Source: Mycosarcoma maydis
Taxonomy: Eukaryota > Basidiomycota > Ustilaginomycetes > Ustilaginales
DNA length: 64,000 nucleotides
Direction: 5' to 3'
Assembly: GCF_000328475.2 (NCBI RefSeq)
Contig: NC_026497.1
Location: 248,001-312,000 of the forward strand
Notes under the pieces: generated by a model
What the model saw: only the letters and a program-made list of their open reading frames with translations
What the model was told of the DNA's origin: nothing
Database searches by the model: none
Translations under genes and position numbers: made by a program
Shown: positions 1 through 10,754 of the stretch, piece by piece
Layout: every line of letters begins with the position of its first letter
Numbering within the stretch: position 1 is the stretch's first letter

Positions 1-2096
1 AAGGCGTTTCTGAGGGAGCCACTCAATATGCCGACAGAAGCGGGAGAAAGGATGATCAGGGGGGGTTGCTGCACGGTTGACAGGCAGGATTGTGCACTCG
101 CTACGCCGATTTGCGGGGTGGACAACAGTTTCAAGTTCTGTCACATCGATTTGGCTGCAAGATCGTTGACCATTTGGCAGCGCCCAAGCGTGACAAAACC
201 CGAGCGGAGCCTAAATCCACTCTCACACTCTCATACCAGTCAGTGGTAAGAGACAGATATGGAAACTTATCCCACAGCCATTCTCGCTTATGTCCAAGCC
301 GGTCTCAGATTCTGCTCGCAATCGAGAGCCTCTGACCTCACGCGAGAAGGTGATCAACCCCGTGGTCCAACCCGATTCTTCCTGAGACATGCACTCTTGT
401 TTGCAATTCGACCCTCGAGAAACCAGGGCATGGCCTAGTATGAATTTGACTCGTCCCGACATGCTTGGCTGGAGACAAAGGCAAAGCTCATACACCGCTT
501 AGCCAGTAGTCGTCAGCCTTTTCTCTCTTTGTGGCAGTGTTCTGTGTAGAACGCCAATCGGATCGGATCGCAAGCTAGAGAGAGAGAGAGAAGGGGAAAA
601 CAAGACAATGCTCGAATCAAGTTGTGAGGACTCGACAGCAAGACGATTTGGGATAGATTCATTCCCTGGCTGGATCTCTCTATCTTTGCGACTCGTGATA
701 ACATACGTGATTAGTTGGCGCGGCGATCCAGACCCATGCTTGCACGTTTACGAGTTGCACCTCGACAAGTGCGTGAGTCGTGAGTCGTGAGCGGTGAGTG
801 GTGGGTTGGTGGTGGGTGGGTCTTGTTTAATTTAAATATATATCTATTCAATAAATGGAAACAGTGCGTTTTAGAGAGGATTGCAGCGCACATGTTGTCG
901 TGTTCGTGATTCACAGTCGTGAATTAGGTGACAGGAGAGGCTAACAGAACAACGAGATACCGACTATTACAGTCGTGAGTCTCGAGTAACTAGCACCGAC
1001 GCTCTCCAAGGTTGCGAATCGTGCGTGCGTTCAGGGTCTGCTGTCGACTTGGTGGGCTTTTGGCCAGTCGTGAGTCTCACACGCCTCGAACGGGGGATAC
1101 TGGTAAGTTAAATGAATTACAGAATACAGCGCGCGCTTGTCGGTCACGCCGAAATTGTGAATCGGAAATTGTGAATCACGAATGTATTATATTATTAAAA
1201 CTTGAGCACTGTTCTCTGCTGGCTGCGATGGCTGCTATTCATGATTCGTGATTGTTTCGACAAACCCTGCAGCGTTGGGATCGTTCTGGTCTCTTCCTGC
1301 TGCTGATCTTTGGCTACACTTGACGCTTGTGACTTGGTTGGCGCCCCATTCCACTCACAACTGTAGTGTTGATTTGGCACACCAGCTTCAGCCAATTTCC
1401 TGCTTGACATCCGCCGAGACTACATATTGGCCACGCCTGGCTCTTGATCATCCCTTCCGTCGTCTCCCTGTCCCATATCGCGACGCTTCACCTGCAGACC
1501 TTCCGTTCGACGAAGTAGGTGCCTTTTCACCACTCGCAACGCGGTCGCCTTCCGATACGCTCATCATCTCATCCACACTTTGTGCATCTTGCAAGTGGTT
1601 TGCCTTTGACGTTATCGTACCATTTGGATCACGCGTTCTTCGCCTTCTCCCACCGCATATTTTTCTTTTCGCTCCCACCGGTGCATCTCTTTCGTCACAG
1701 CTGGAAGCTTAGGATCCTATTCAACCGCATCGCAAAGCATTGTCTAGCAAAGCCTGATTCAGCTCGTCCTAGCAAAGCTTCTCCGTCTTGCACTTTGTAA
1801 GCTTGCTACCATTCGCTGCTTTCCTTCATCGGCCTCGATCTTTGTTCCCTTCTCCGCATCACGCTTCCCGAGTGCCACTGCATAATCCATCCGTAGTCGT
1901 TCCGCATATCGCATCGCATTGTCCGTTCCTCGTAGTGTCCTCTCCTTGTCCACATAGTCTTCTGCTCATCCGGTCGGCATCTGCCAGTGTACTCGCATTC
2001 ATCTACAAGACGGACCAACCCCAACCTTTGCTCCGATCATCATACCCTATCAAGCTCGGCCCTTCTCTCTCTCTCTCACTCACTTTGCGCTGCATC
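1..2096. other. Gene-poor left edge and long 5' leader region
   Basis: I see no supported gene here. The stretch 780-830 is a G/T-rich run of GTGAGT-like units, followed by an AT-rich patch near 830-860. From about 1300 to 2096 the plus strand is pyrimidine-rich, including a CT run at about 2064-2080, and contains scattered short open frames. This looks like promoter and 5' leader of the plus-strand gene that starts at 2097. The open frame of that gene extends upstream to 1788, but the upstream part begins without a convincing start and is low complexity. Confidence 0.5.
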
Positions 2097-3542
2097 ATGT
2101 CGAGACCAAGTCTGGGTTCTCGCTCCATTTCGGAGCAAGCACCTCTCTATGACCCATCATCGGCTCCTCATTCGGGCTCGCGTTTGCGCGGATCTAAAAC
2201 TGCTAGCGGTGCCCACACTGCTACGGGCTCCCAGTTGCCTTACTCGCCATTGCTTCCTCTTCCGCCTGCGTCTACCCCTAAGCTTGCGCCTCGTCTTGCC
2301 GACTTGGTCGATGCCGAGCAGGCCGAGAATGTGGCGCCGTCCCACGCGTTGGCTCAGCACGGTGCTCCGGCTAGCGCTAGCGCGCTTGCTGCCAGACGTC
2401 TCGCACGAAGAGGCCTTTCGGAAGGCTATGGTCTCCATTTCAACAATATCAAGCTCATGCGCAGCGCCACCGTCTTGGACAGCGTCGCTTCCGCGCTTGG
2501 TACCAAGGCTGCGCTTCGACTCGACATTCCTGCAACGTCGGACCTCGCCGCACAGCCAGTCGAAACCAAGTCGGCTGGTATGATTCGCAGCTACTCGCTT
2601 CCTGTTGCCACACAGGAGGAGCACGACGAGCAACAGCGCATCATGGCGCTTGGTCTGTCACCTGTCGGCCGTTATACCGGCAATACTGCTTGGTGGCAAT
2701 ATGGATGGCCGTCTCCTGGCGGTGTCAACCACCGACACATTCACCGAAGTCCCGCAACGCCGCGGTTCCCCTCTCAACGTCGTCGGTCTTCTCAGTCAAA
2801 GCTCTCGAATGTGATGACGCCCACCGCGGATGCTCAAGCCCGTGTTGTCAGCGCTGCAACGTCACCTTGCTCTGTGGCGTTGCCCATCCCGTCACAACCT
2901 GCCAAGCGAACCAGTAAGACTCACTCGAGCTGTTCGCCCAAGATGAAGAACAAGTATCTGCCTAGCATTCACCAACACTCTTTTCAAAACTCGTCTTCAC
3001 GATCCGCTTCGTCCTCGCCCAAGACGGGTCGCTCTCCACTCGCCATGATGTCGGTCAACTTGCCTGCTACTGATCAGCAACAAGGGCATATCGACGGTGT
3101 GGGCTGTGCCGGTTTGGAGCAAGGCCATGACAAAAACAATGACGATGACGACGACAAGGTCGCCGCCACACCTGTCGAAGCCGCTTTCGACATTGAAATG
3201 GATGCGCTCAACCAACGCTTTGCCGAGTGGTCGCGATCGCTAGCCATGGCGACGCCGTCGGCATGCGCTCCTCGCTGCTTGGACCAAGACGATTACTTCA
3301 ACTTGGTCCACGATGATCAACCCAACAATGGCTTGTTGGGAGTCGGCGGCGGCAGCGACACTTCGGACGAAGCACGTACACCGCGCGCTTCCTCTCCTCG
3401 TCCTCTCTCCAAGGCGGCGCTCTTCCGTCAGGAACACGACTTGCTCCAGCCGCAGGGTGTCGTGGACCACGACGAACGCTTTGTTCAAACCGACCGTTGG
3501 TCAGGGTCGTTTGACTTTATCCACCCTGATCATCTCGGCTAA
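2097..3542 (+). CDS. Unknown low-complexity Ser/Ala/Pro-rich protein (481 aa)
   Basis: I do not recognise this protein. The ATG at 2097 (MSRPSLGSRS) is chosen because the residues upstream of it, in a frame open from 1788, look like leader sequence. The product is rich in Ser, Ala, Pro and His. It has a basic Arg/Ser patch around residues 225-240 (SQRRRSSQSK), a short Asp run around residue 350 (NNDDDDDK) and a more acidic C-terminus ending in FDFIHPDHLG. There is no membrane segment, signal peptide or catalytic motif that I can see. The arrangement of short conserved-looking islands in disordered sequence fits a regulatory or scaffold protein, but that is inference only. It is a single exon and converges with the Msb1-like gene on the other strand. 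Confidence 0.7.
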   Translation: MSRPSLGSRSISEQAPLYDPSSAPHSGSRLRGSKTASGAHTATGSQLPYSPLLPLPPASTPKLAPRLADLVDAEQAENVAPSHALAQHGAPASASALAARRLARRGLSEGYGLHFNNIKLMRSATVLDSVASALGTKAALRLDIPATSDLAAQPVETKSAGMIRSYSLPVATQEEHDEQQRIMALGLSPVGRYTGNTAWWQYGWPSPGGVNHRHIHRSPATPRFPSQRRRSSQSKLSNVMTPTADAQARVVSAATSPCSVALPIPSQPAKRTSKTHSSCSPKMKNKYLPSIHQHSFQNSSSRSASSSPKTGRSPLAMMSVNLPATDQQQGHIDGVGCAGLEQGHDKNNDDDDDKVAATPVEAAFDIEMDALNQRFAEWSRSLAMATPSACAPRCLDQDDYFNLVHDDQPNNGLLGVGGGSDTSDEARTPRASSPRPLSKAALFRQEHDLLQPQGVVDHDERFVQTDRWSGSFDFIHPDHLG

Positions 3543-3806
3543 CCTGTTTTGCTCCAGCTCAATCTTACACCTCTGCTCTTGCTAATAACTTGCTCGTCTC
3601 TGCGCTTTTGTTTTATTCAGGATTGCTTGGACCTCATGATTTCACAGACGTGTGGCTACATGCGTGATTCACAATTGACGATTCGTGAATGTGCAGCATG
3701 GAGCGTGGAGCGTGGAGCGTGATGGGGCATGTGTATTTGCTCCATGTTCACGCTGGACCGGTGAGGTGAACCAAATGGGTGGCGGTTGGGGGTATGAGAG
3801 CGCTGG

Positions 3807-6800
3807 TTAGAGGTTCGTGGAGGAGCTGAGGACGCTTTCTGATTCTTCGAGGACGTTGTCTAGGGGCATGCCGGGTTGGTATGGTTGGGTGAAGCGCGAG
3901 GGGAGGGAGGGGTCTGGTTGTGGGAGAGCCTGATTTGAGCGCCACGAATACTGGTGGGGATGGTGCGCTAGGTGTTCTACGTGGTCAGTGTCGAGCGCGC
4001 GCGTGCACAGGAGCGGGCTGTCGCGACTCGCGTGGTCTTTCGGATCAAAGTTACTCGCCGCATCTTCCGGGTAGATCTCGTCTGGATCGCACGTCGAGTC
4101 GATCGAATCGCGTTGTTGCAAGCCCGGTCGAATCGACAAGCCTGCATCCGTCTCGTCAGCAACATCACTCGCAGAAGCAACAGCAACAGCAGAAGCAGGC
4201 GCAGGCGCAAGCGGCTTATCACCTATCTCACCGTGTGGCTTCCTCTTTATCTCGGGGATGCCACTACGAGCAGCCGATTCGGCCAACGCGGCAGACCCAC
4301 CAGCTGCAGCGCTACCGCCAAACTTACTGGCAACATCTGCCACCCTCCCCGCAACCGGATCCTTGGCAAACACATTCCTGTACGCCTTGGACTTGAGCGC
4401 ATCCTCACTGCCACTCGCGGATCCATCCGCCACTTGCGGAAACGCCGAACCTCGTGCTCCCTTGCTCGCACGCACAGCCTCGATCGGCGACAATCCAGCC
4501 CGCAAGGATTCGACCAGCTTCTTGGTATCGATCTGTGGCGCTGGACGTGCAGGGACCTGTTTGCGCGATTTCAGCGCGGCTCGTGCCGCTGCCACTGCGT
4601 CGATCGGCGGCCCAGGTTTCAGTGAAGCTGCTCGTGGCGGCGAGCACGACGAGCGCTGCGTGTGAGAGATCTCGCCAAGTGAGGCGTCGCGCATCGCCAT
4701 GTCGGACGCATCGGCTCTTGGCGTACCACTCGACGAATCAGCGCTTGGCTCAGCAAAGTCGCAAGATCTCGAGTGCGTTGCATCCATGAGCTCGCCCAAA
4801 TTCGCCGTGGATGCTCGCTTTGCAATGTGCAGAGGAGGAGTCGACGAACGCGGACCATCGCCTACAGCTTCATCCAACGACTCATCCGACCGCGCTGACC
4901 CGCCAATTTGCGCCTCGCTCACCGACAGCTGACCCGCCTCGTCCATATCAGTCGACGCTTGCCCCGGCCAAGTCTTTCTTGACACGCCAAACGGCGCATC
5001 CTGTCCATGCATCCGCTGGTTGTTGGCTTTGACCATAATATCGATCCACGCATCATCCCGACCGCCCGTCTGCCTCTTTGCTCCCTCTTTTGCCTTGAAC
5101 ACGCTGGGCTTCCGCTTGGGTGCACCAGACGACGAAGCAAGGCTCGCATTGTCCTCGCCATCAGTGGCAACGCTCCTCGTCTCGAAATCTGCACTGGTGA
5201 AAGAGCGGTCGACGTCCACATCACCATGCTGTGCGCGCGACGAGCGGCTGCCAACACGCGTGGAGCTAGTGCCAAACTCGTCAATCGCGGCAGCATGCTT
5301 TAGGGCGGGACTCGAGGCGCCCCTGCGTGCAGATTTGACAACACGAATGCTCTTGCTTCGCAATGTCGACATGAGCTTGCCTGCGCCCGCGCGCGATTGT
5401 GTGTTACTGGAAGCTGTCGCATCGAACGCTTCTTCGGGCTGGTTCGAATCGTGGACAGCGAGGGCGCTGCTAGGTCGTTCGTGATCGACACTTGTCCTAT
5501 TGCTTCGCAGTGTGCTTTGCGAGGCGTTCTTGGACATGTTCCGCTTGAGCTGGTCACTGAGAAAGATGCGTTTCGTCGATCCGCCGGGACCTGGTTGGAA
5601 CACATCGTCAGCAGTAGTAGGAGCGTCTTCGCACGTGCTCTCGTTGCCGTTTGATTTGTCTTTGTCCTTGCGGGAGCGAAACATGGTAAATTTGCGGATC
5701 ATGGCAAGACCCTTGAATGTTCCACGACCGGTAGCTTCCAAGTCGGCGCGGTACTGAGCCGGCACCACTTCCTGGATGACGAACCAGGCGGCATCGACTC
5801 GCTCATCTTTGGGCACGCTCTCGTCCTTCCTGGCAGATACCTGAAAACGTGTCGGAGCAGAGAGGCTCGAACCGGCGCTCTGAGAGCCGACCGTACTGGC
5901 GTTGGGTCGAGACTTGTACTGCACGACCACAAAGTTGGCATTGCGATGCGTAAGCTCGTCTCGATTGCTCCAGCCACTTCCCAAGAGGTAGTCGGCCCAG
6001 ACATCAGCAAAAGTCTCGTCCATGCGGCTAATAGGATGGTTGTCCGACTTGCCCTTGGGCGTACCTGCCAGCGTTGGGCTCGTTAGCAGCCGCGGGGTGG
6101 TATCGTAGTCGAAGGCGGGCAGTTTGTTTTGCCTTGCCTTGAGCTTGGCGCCAAGCTGATCTCGGTCTGATGGCCAGTTGTGCACGTCCTGTTTGAGCAC
6201 ATGGTCAAAGCTGAGCACGTCAGCCAGGTTGTCGTTCTCTTGGTCTTGGAAGCCAGCCTGGGAGAACTCGTTCCAGTGTCTGGTTTCGCGTCGGGTGGTA
6301 CGATTTCGTCGAGCCGACTCGTTGAGATCAAAAGCGAGCTTGGACGAGTCGGGTGCGGAGAAGCCCTCTGACATGAAGTCGCCCCACTGTTTGCTGACGA
6401 GTGATGAGTGCGCAGCTAGGGCATCGTCGTCCTCGGTGGATGCATCACGCGTGTTTGCTGAGCCTCGCTTGCGGCCCTGGACAGCGCCGCCGCGAAGGTT
6501 GACGAGCTTTCTGAATTTGTCAGACAGCTGTGGGTCCTTGCCAAGGGCTTCGTTGGTGTCTCGACAGTCTTGCCACTCGGGACAAGGCTGGGTGAGATCA
6601 ATTTCGCATGCGGACTGAACGAGGTCGACGCTGTACAGACGTACATTGCGCTCGATCTGAGTTACAGGAACCAGCTTGGATGAGGCGGAAGGAAGCGTCA
6701 TCTCTGCGGGAAGCATCGAGGGATAACCATTGATGTGCTGGGCAAGCCTGGGAGGTAAAGAAGTAGTGGTTGCTTGGAATCGAATGTAGGCCAGAAGAAG

Positions 6801-8024
6801 GTGCTCGGTAGCATTGCTTGCTCGGACATAGGCATCGTAGGTGCGAGCAAATGTCTCGTCCTCGGGCAGACCAAAGAGCAACGGCCCAAAATGCTTGCAA
6901 AGCTTGGCAGGCATCATGCCATTTTTGAACGAGTAGCTGGCGGTCGACGAGAGGAGCGAGAACAATGACGAGAGCAGTTTGACGTTTTCGGGTGCCAGAT
7001 GAGAGAGAAAGTCGCGAAAGGCAGTGGCAGGATACTGATGTCTACGCTCCTGTTCGCGCCAAGCGTTGTAAGTCTCGAGATCGAGAAAGCCGCGTTGATG
7101 AACATAGACCATCTCTTCGCGCATCTCGCCCTTCTTGGAACCTGGCAGAGGCACGGGGACAGCCAGGACGCGACCCATGCGGGCAAAGGCCCACTTGATG
7201 GTGGCTGCGAGATCGTGTGGATTGGCATATCGAAGCTCGTCTAGGAAAGCTGGTGGTAGGCTAGCTTGTGTAGCAGCCGAGGTCGAGTAATTTCTGATCA
7301 GAGAGGCGACATTGGAAGGGGAGAGATCTAGCGCCATGGAGGAAAAGATGAGAGGGTTGTCGAGACCGCGACTTCGGATTTGTTGGGCGCATGCCTCGAG
7401 GAGAGCCAGGACGCGCACGGCAGACAGATGATCTTGGCAAGCCTCGGTGGTGTAGCCGTAAAGATAAGTAGATTTGGTTGGGACAGCGGAAGCGAGGCAA
7501 GATGAAGACTCGTAGGCGGAGGAAGAGGAGGATTTGGGACGGTCGAATTGCGATGCGGAAGAGACTGTGTACAGCGAGCCTGTAGACGCGAGCCGACGGT
7601 TGGCAGCAAGTGTGGAAGCGGTCGAAGGCGGTTGAAGGTAGGAGGCGGTGGTGGATTGAGATGAGACAGCAAAGGTCGAAGGTCGGCTTGGGTTTTGGGT
7701 TAGCATTGGACCAAAATCATTCACGTTGGTTGATGTAGGCGACAGAGATGAGGGAGAGAGGTGCGGGGTTGGGTGTGCATTGTTGGTGATTGGCTGTAAA
7801 GGTGAGGGGGCAGAGACGTAGCTGGCGTGCTTGGGCGGTGGCGGAGGGATGTCATCCTTTGTGGGCACGGTAGGTAGCAAATGGGCGTCAGCCTTGCTGG
7901 GAGTGGGTGATGAAAGACCGAGACGGTCAATGTCGGCTGAGCTGACTGCGCCAAAGTAGGCCTTGGATGTGGCAAGTGGGAGGGGCTCTTTGGCTTTTGA
8001 TCTTCTGGAGAAGAGGCCAGGCAT
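3807..8024 (-). CDS. Msb1/Mug8-type morphogenesis protein (1405 aa)
   Basis: A very long intronless frame that starts MPGLFSRRSK. Residues about 185-480 form a folded block resembling the Msb1/Mug8 domain (formerly DUF1708, distantly RhoGAP-like). Visible elements are an N-terminal helix pair (HLSAVRVLALLEACAQQI), a central FKNGMMPAKLCKHFGPLLFG segment that recalls the RhoGAP 'LA..fgP.Lf' element, and helices ending in a LAYIRFQATT stretch. In yeast Msb1 works with Cdc42/Rho1 and Bem1 in polarised growth; fission yeast Mug8 is related. The first about 180 and last about 900 residues are disordered, rich in Ser, Ala, Asp and basic patches, which suits a cortical scaffold. The RhoGAP arginine finger is not evident, so GAP activity should not be assumed. 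The family call is from memory of the fold pattern. Confidence 0.78.
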   Translation of the reverse strand: MPGLFSRRSKAKEPLPLATSKAYFGAVSSADIDRLGLSSPTPSKADAHLLPTVPTKDDIPPPPPKHASYVSAPSPLQPITNNAHPTPHLSPSSLSPTSTNVNDFGPMLTQNPSRPSTFAVSSQSTTASYLQPPSTASTLAANRRLASTGSLYTVSSASQFDRPKSSSSSAYESSSCLASAVPTKSTYLYGYTTEACQDHLSAVRVLALLEACAQQIRSRGLDNPLIFSSMALDLSPSNVASLIRNYSTSAATQASLPPAFLDELRYANPHDLAATIKWAFARMGRVLAVPVPLPGSKKGEMREEMVYVHQRGFLDLETYNAWREQERRHQYPATAFRDFLSHLAPENVKLLSSLFSLLSSTASYSFKNGMMPAKLCKHFGPLLFGLPEDETFARTYDAYVRASNATEHLLLAYIRFQATTTSLPPRLAQHINGYPSMLPAEMTLPSASSKLVPVTQIERNVRLYSVDLVQSACEIDLTQPCPEWQDCRDTNEALGKDPQLSDKFRKLVNLRGGAVQGRKRGSANTRDASTEDDDALAAHSSLVSKQWGDFMSEGFSAPDSSKLAFDLNESARRNRTTRRETRHWNEFSQAGFQDQENDNLADVLSFDHVLKQDVHNWPSDRDQLGAKLKARQNKLPAFDYDTTPRLLTSPTLAGTPKGKSDNHPISRMDETFADVWADYLLGSGWSNRDELTHRNANFVVVQYKSRPNASTVGSQSAGSSLSAPTRFQVSARKDESVPKDERVDAAWFVIQEVVPAQYRADLEATGRGTFKGLAMIRKFTMFRSRKDKDKSNGNESTCEDAPTTADDVFQPGPGGSTKRIFLSDQLKRNMSKNASQSTLRSNRTSVDHERPSSALAVHDSNQPEEAFDATASSNTQSRAGAGKLMSTLRSKSIRVVKSARRGASSPALKHAAAIDEFGTSSTRVGSRSSRAQHGDVDVDRSFTSADFETRSVATDGEDNASLASSSGAPKRKPSVFKAKEGAKRQTGGRDDAWIDIMVKANNQRMHGQDAPFGVSRKTWPGQASTDMDEAGQLSVSEAQIGGSARSDESLDEAVGDGPRSSTPPLHIAKRASTANLGELMDATHSRSCDFAEPSADSSSGTPRADASDMAMRDASLGEISHTQRSSCSPPRAASLKPGPPIDAVAAARAALKSRKQVPARPAPQIDTKKLVESLRAGLSPIEAVRASKGARGSAFPQVADGSASGSEDALKSKAYRNVFAKDPVAGRVADVASKFGGSAAAGGSAALAESAARSGIPEIKRKPHGEIGDKPLAPAPASAVAVASASDVADETDAGLSIRPGLQQRDSIDSTCDPDEIYPEDAASNFDPKDHASRDSPLLCTRALDTDHVEHLAHHPHQYSWRSNQALPQPDPSLPSRFTQPYQPGMPLDNVLEESESVLSSSTNL

Positions 8025-9531
8025 GGTGAAGAGATACGGTGATGCTGCTGTGAGGGTGAGGGACGAGTTGGACCAACTCTATCGGCAAATTGCAAGGGAG
8101 AAACTTGGGTTGAATTGACTCGAGCAGCAGTGTGTGGTATGTTGGAGGGATGTATGAACGAACGAGTGGGTATCACTGACAATCACGAATGTGGGAATGA
8201 TCAAGGCCAAGAGGCAAGCGCGGGCGGCAGTAAAGGATGATGAAAGCCGGTGAGTTTGGCCAACCGTACGAGCTGTGAGTCGGACTGCGCCGGAAACCGA
8301 GGCTCACTTTAGAGGAAAAGGCTGATTCGCAAGGACACGAGAAGCGTGGGCATGTGTGTTGGATTGGCGACGTAAGCGTAGATGGATATCAGTCAGATGC
8401 AACCGCAGACTTGAGACGTTTCTAGTTGGTCTGTTCGAATCACGAATCACGAATCATGAATCATGAATCACGATTCAGATTGTAGGCAAGGGGCGGCGGA
8501 AGGGGGGCGCGATATGAACAGCCGTTGCAACTACGCACCGTCCACCGCACACGCACACGCATACACACGCACGCACCCACGCATCACGCAACACGCATCA
8601 CGCTTTTTTTCGGTTGGGCTGCAGCTGGGCGGTGGTGTGCAGTGGGAATACATATCGAGTGACAAAGCACCAAATCGTGAATCGTGAATCGTGAATCGTT
8701 GGTCACAGAGTCGTGAGTCACGAGTGTTGGTCTTGCAAGCACCTCTCTGCTCTCTCACTCATGCCTTAAGACTGTGACCCACGCCGCACGCATTCACGAT
8801 TCAGATTCGTGATTACACGATTCGCAGTTCACAATCCACAATTTCATGATTCCGCAACGCCTAAAAGGAAAGCAGGAAACCGCACACCGAAGGCCCAGAA
8901 AACCACAATCATGAATCATGAAAAAGAAAAAAGAAATCAGCACACAGCACAACGCACAACGCAACCAGACTTGGGACTCTCACTTTTCAGCGTTCTTCGT
9001 CGTGCCTGTGGTTGTTCGCACACTTGGTGCTTGGTTGAAAGGGTCGGCAGATCAAGCCTCGACTTTGACGCAATCACATATTACGACCACCGTCACAGAG
9101 TAGCATCCATCCGTGGTTCGCGGTTTGTGGTTCGCTTGTCTGACAACGCCGTACATGTGTAGCGGTGGCTGTCTCCTTCCAGCTTCTTCCGAACCGTGAA
9201 TAGAATCCAACCAAAGAGCCAAAGTAATGTCCGACTGAGCTCATTCATCATTTGCGATTCGTGATTCACGCTGGTCCAGAACAGGCTTTCTCCCTTGTCT
9301 CTCTCATAGACAGCGAGTAGCATAGAGCGCATGGCTTCCCATTCTGCACGAGACGCTGGTCTTTTCTGGCTATTGTTCTATGATCGATAACGGATGCTCA
9401 GCTATTTACAGTCGAGTCGTGAGTGGTGCTTGGGCGTGTCGCGATGCTACGTGTGCGTCAGACGTTCAACTGGCTCAACAGCCGCGCCCTAGACGTAGTG
9501 CAAGAGGTGGTGGTGATCATGTTGAGTGCAT
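8025..9531. other. Intergenic region with dispersed heptamer repeats
   Basis: No gene is supported here. The region holds repeated CACGAATCATGAAT-type motifs (8436-8477), a tandem ATCGTGA run (about 8673-8700), more GATTCGTGATT motifs at 8800-8830, and short ACGCACGC-type runs near 8550-8600. It separates the divergent Msb1-like promoter from the 3' end of ERG25. Confidence 0.55.
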
Positions 9532-10473
9532 TTACTGCGCTTTCGCCTTCGCAGCTTGCAAGGCCTCTCGCTTCTTCTCGGCCTGACGAGCACGCGCACG
9601 CTTGTACGACAGGTCGGTACCCAGCATGTGGTCCCACCATCGGAACGACGTCGAGTAGCAGCCTACAAACGCCTGGTGGTGGTAGTCGTGGTGGTCCGCA
9701 CCCGCCCAGAACGGGACCCAGTTGTGCAAAGAAATCGGAAAGTCGTAACCAGAGTGAGCGTCAATAGCTTGGAACAGACGCAGCACAATCCAGATGTAGA
9801 CGGTCAAAATGTGAAGGTCCTTGGTGAACGCGCAAAGCGCAAACGGTCCTCCAATCGTACCCATGCCCAGAATCAGCACTTCCAGAGGATGTGCGTATTC
9901 AGCCGCAAGTCCGAACGGCGCCGAGTATTCGTGGTGCTTCTTGTGGATGTGCTTGTACAGAGGACCCCAGTGGAGAGCGCGATGAGCCCAGTAGTGAAAC
10001 GCGTCTTCAAACAGGAAAAACACGCCAATCTGCCAGGCGATCTTGGTCCAGTGAGGGAAAGGAACGTCGTGCGTGGCGAGACCAAAGTACTCGCAAATCG
10101 GGTGAAACGACCAGATCTGTGGCAACTCGACCGTAAAGTGCGAGAGCAGCACGTACTTGGTGCACTTCCACTGCTGCTCAGGCGTGGGGATCTTTTCGTC
10201 CTGCAGCTTGTACTTGCGCATGCTAGGCATCGAGTCGATGATGATCCAAGGAATGGCTCGTCCAAAGTACACGAGCTCGTGCAGCACAAACGACATGATA
10301 CCCGTCGCGAGCACCGGGTTGCCCCAGTAGAGGTACCAGTTGGCCCATGCCCTCTCCAACACGTTGAGCGAAGCAAAGTCAGTGTTCTTGTACAAATCGG
10401 CTGCCAAGTGCGTCGTGGTCGGGTTCAAAATCGACCCCACGGTCGAGTTGAACTGCTGCGAGACGAACTCCAT
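9532..10473 (-). CDS. ERG25: C-4 methylsterol oxidase (313 aa)
   Basis: Fatty-acid-hydroxylase-superfamily di-iron oxidase that removes the C-4 methyl groups of 4,4-dimethylzymosterol in ergosterol synthesis, acting in the ER membrane with Erg26, Erg27 and Erg28. The sequence shows all three histidine boxes: HYWAHRALH, HIHKKHHEYS and HHDYHHQAF. Hydrophobic membrane spans surround them, for example near VLATGIMSFVLHELVYF and LTVYIWIVLRLF. The C-terminus is a basic Ala/Lys helix. The start MEFVSQQ at 10473 gives 313 aa, close to the yeast length of about 309. The frame is open a further 69 codons upstream, but that extension lacks family character and is rejected. Intronless. Confidence 0.95.
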   Translation of the reverse strand: MEFVSQQFNSTVGSILNPTTTHLAADLYKNTDFASLNVLERAWANWYLYWGNPVLATGIMSFVLHELVYFGRAIPWIIIDSMPSMRKYKLQDEKIPTPEQQWKCTKYVLLSHFTVELPQIWSFHPICEYFGLATHDVPFPHWTKIAWQIGVFFLFEDAFHYWAHRALHWGPLYKHIHKKHHEYSAPFGLAAEYAHPLEVLILGMGTIGGPFALCAFTKDLHILTVYIWIVLRLFQAIDAHSGYDFPISLHNWVPFWAGADHHDYHHQAFVGCYSTSFRWWDHMLGTDLSYKRARARQAEKKREALQAAKAKAQ

Positions 10474-10716
10474 CGTGCCTCGAGTCGTATTACCAGTATG
10501 TGCGAGCAAGAGTCTATCTCCAACTGTACAGATCAAGAGGACGCACAAGGTGCGATTTGTGTGTGCCAAGATGTTCGAGGTGATGGTGGTAATATGGACC
10601 TGAAGCAAGCGTCTCACTAAAACATTAGCAAACCAATCACGCACACACACAAAGTTTGCGTATTGAGGGTCCTTGCACATCTACTCTCGAGTCGTGCGTG
10701 AGTGGAAGAAGTCACG

Positions 10717-10754
<38 letters not shown>

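Noticed and set aside
1788..2096. N-terminal extension of the first gene.
   Set aside because: Low-complexity leader-like sequence; the ATG at 2097 starts more protein-like sequence.
9526..10620. A 364-codon plus-strand frame opposite ERG25.
   Set aside because: It is an antisense shadow of a strongly coding gene with clear histidine boxes; its composition is Arg/Val/His-rich without any domain.
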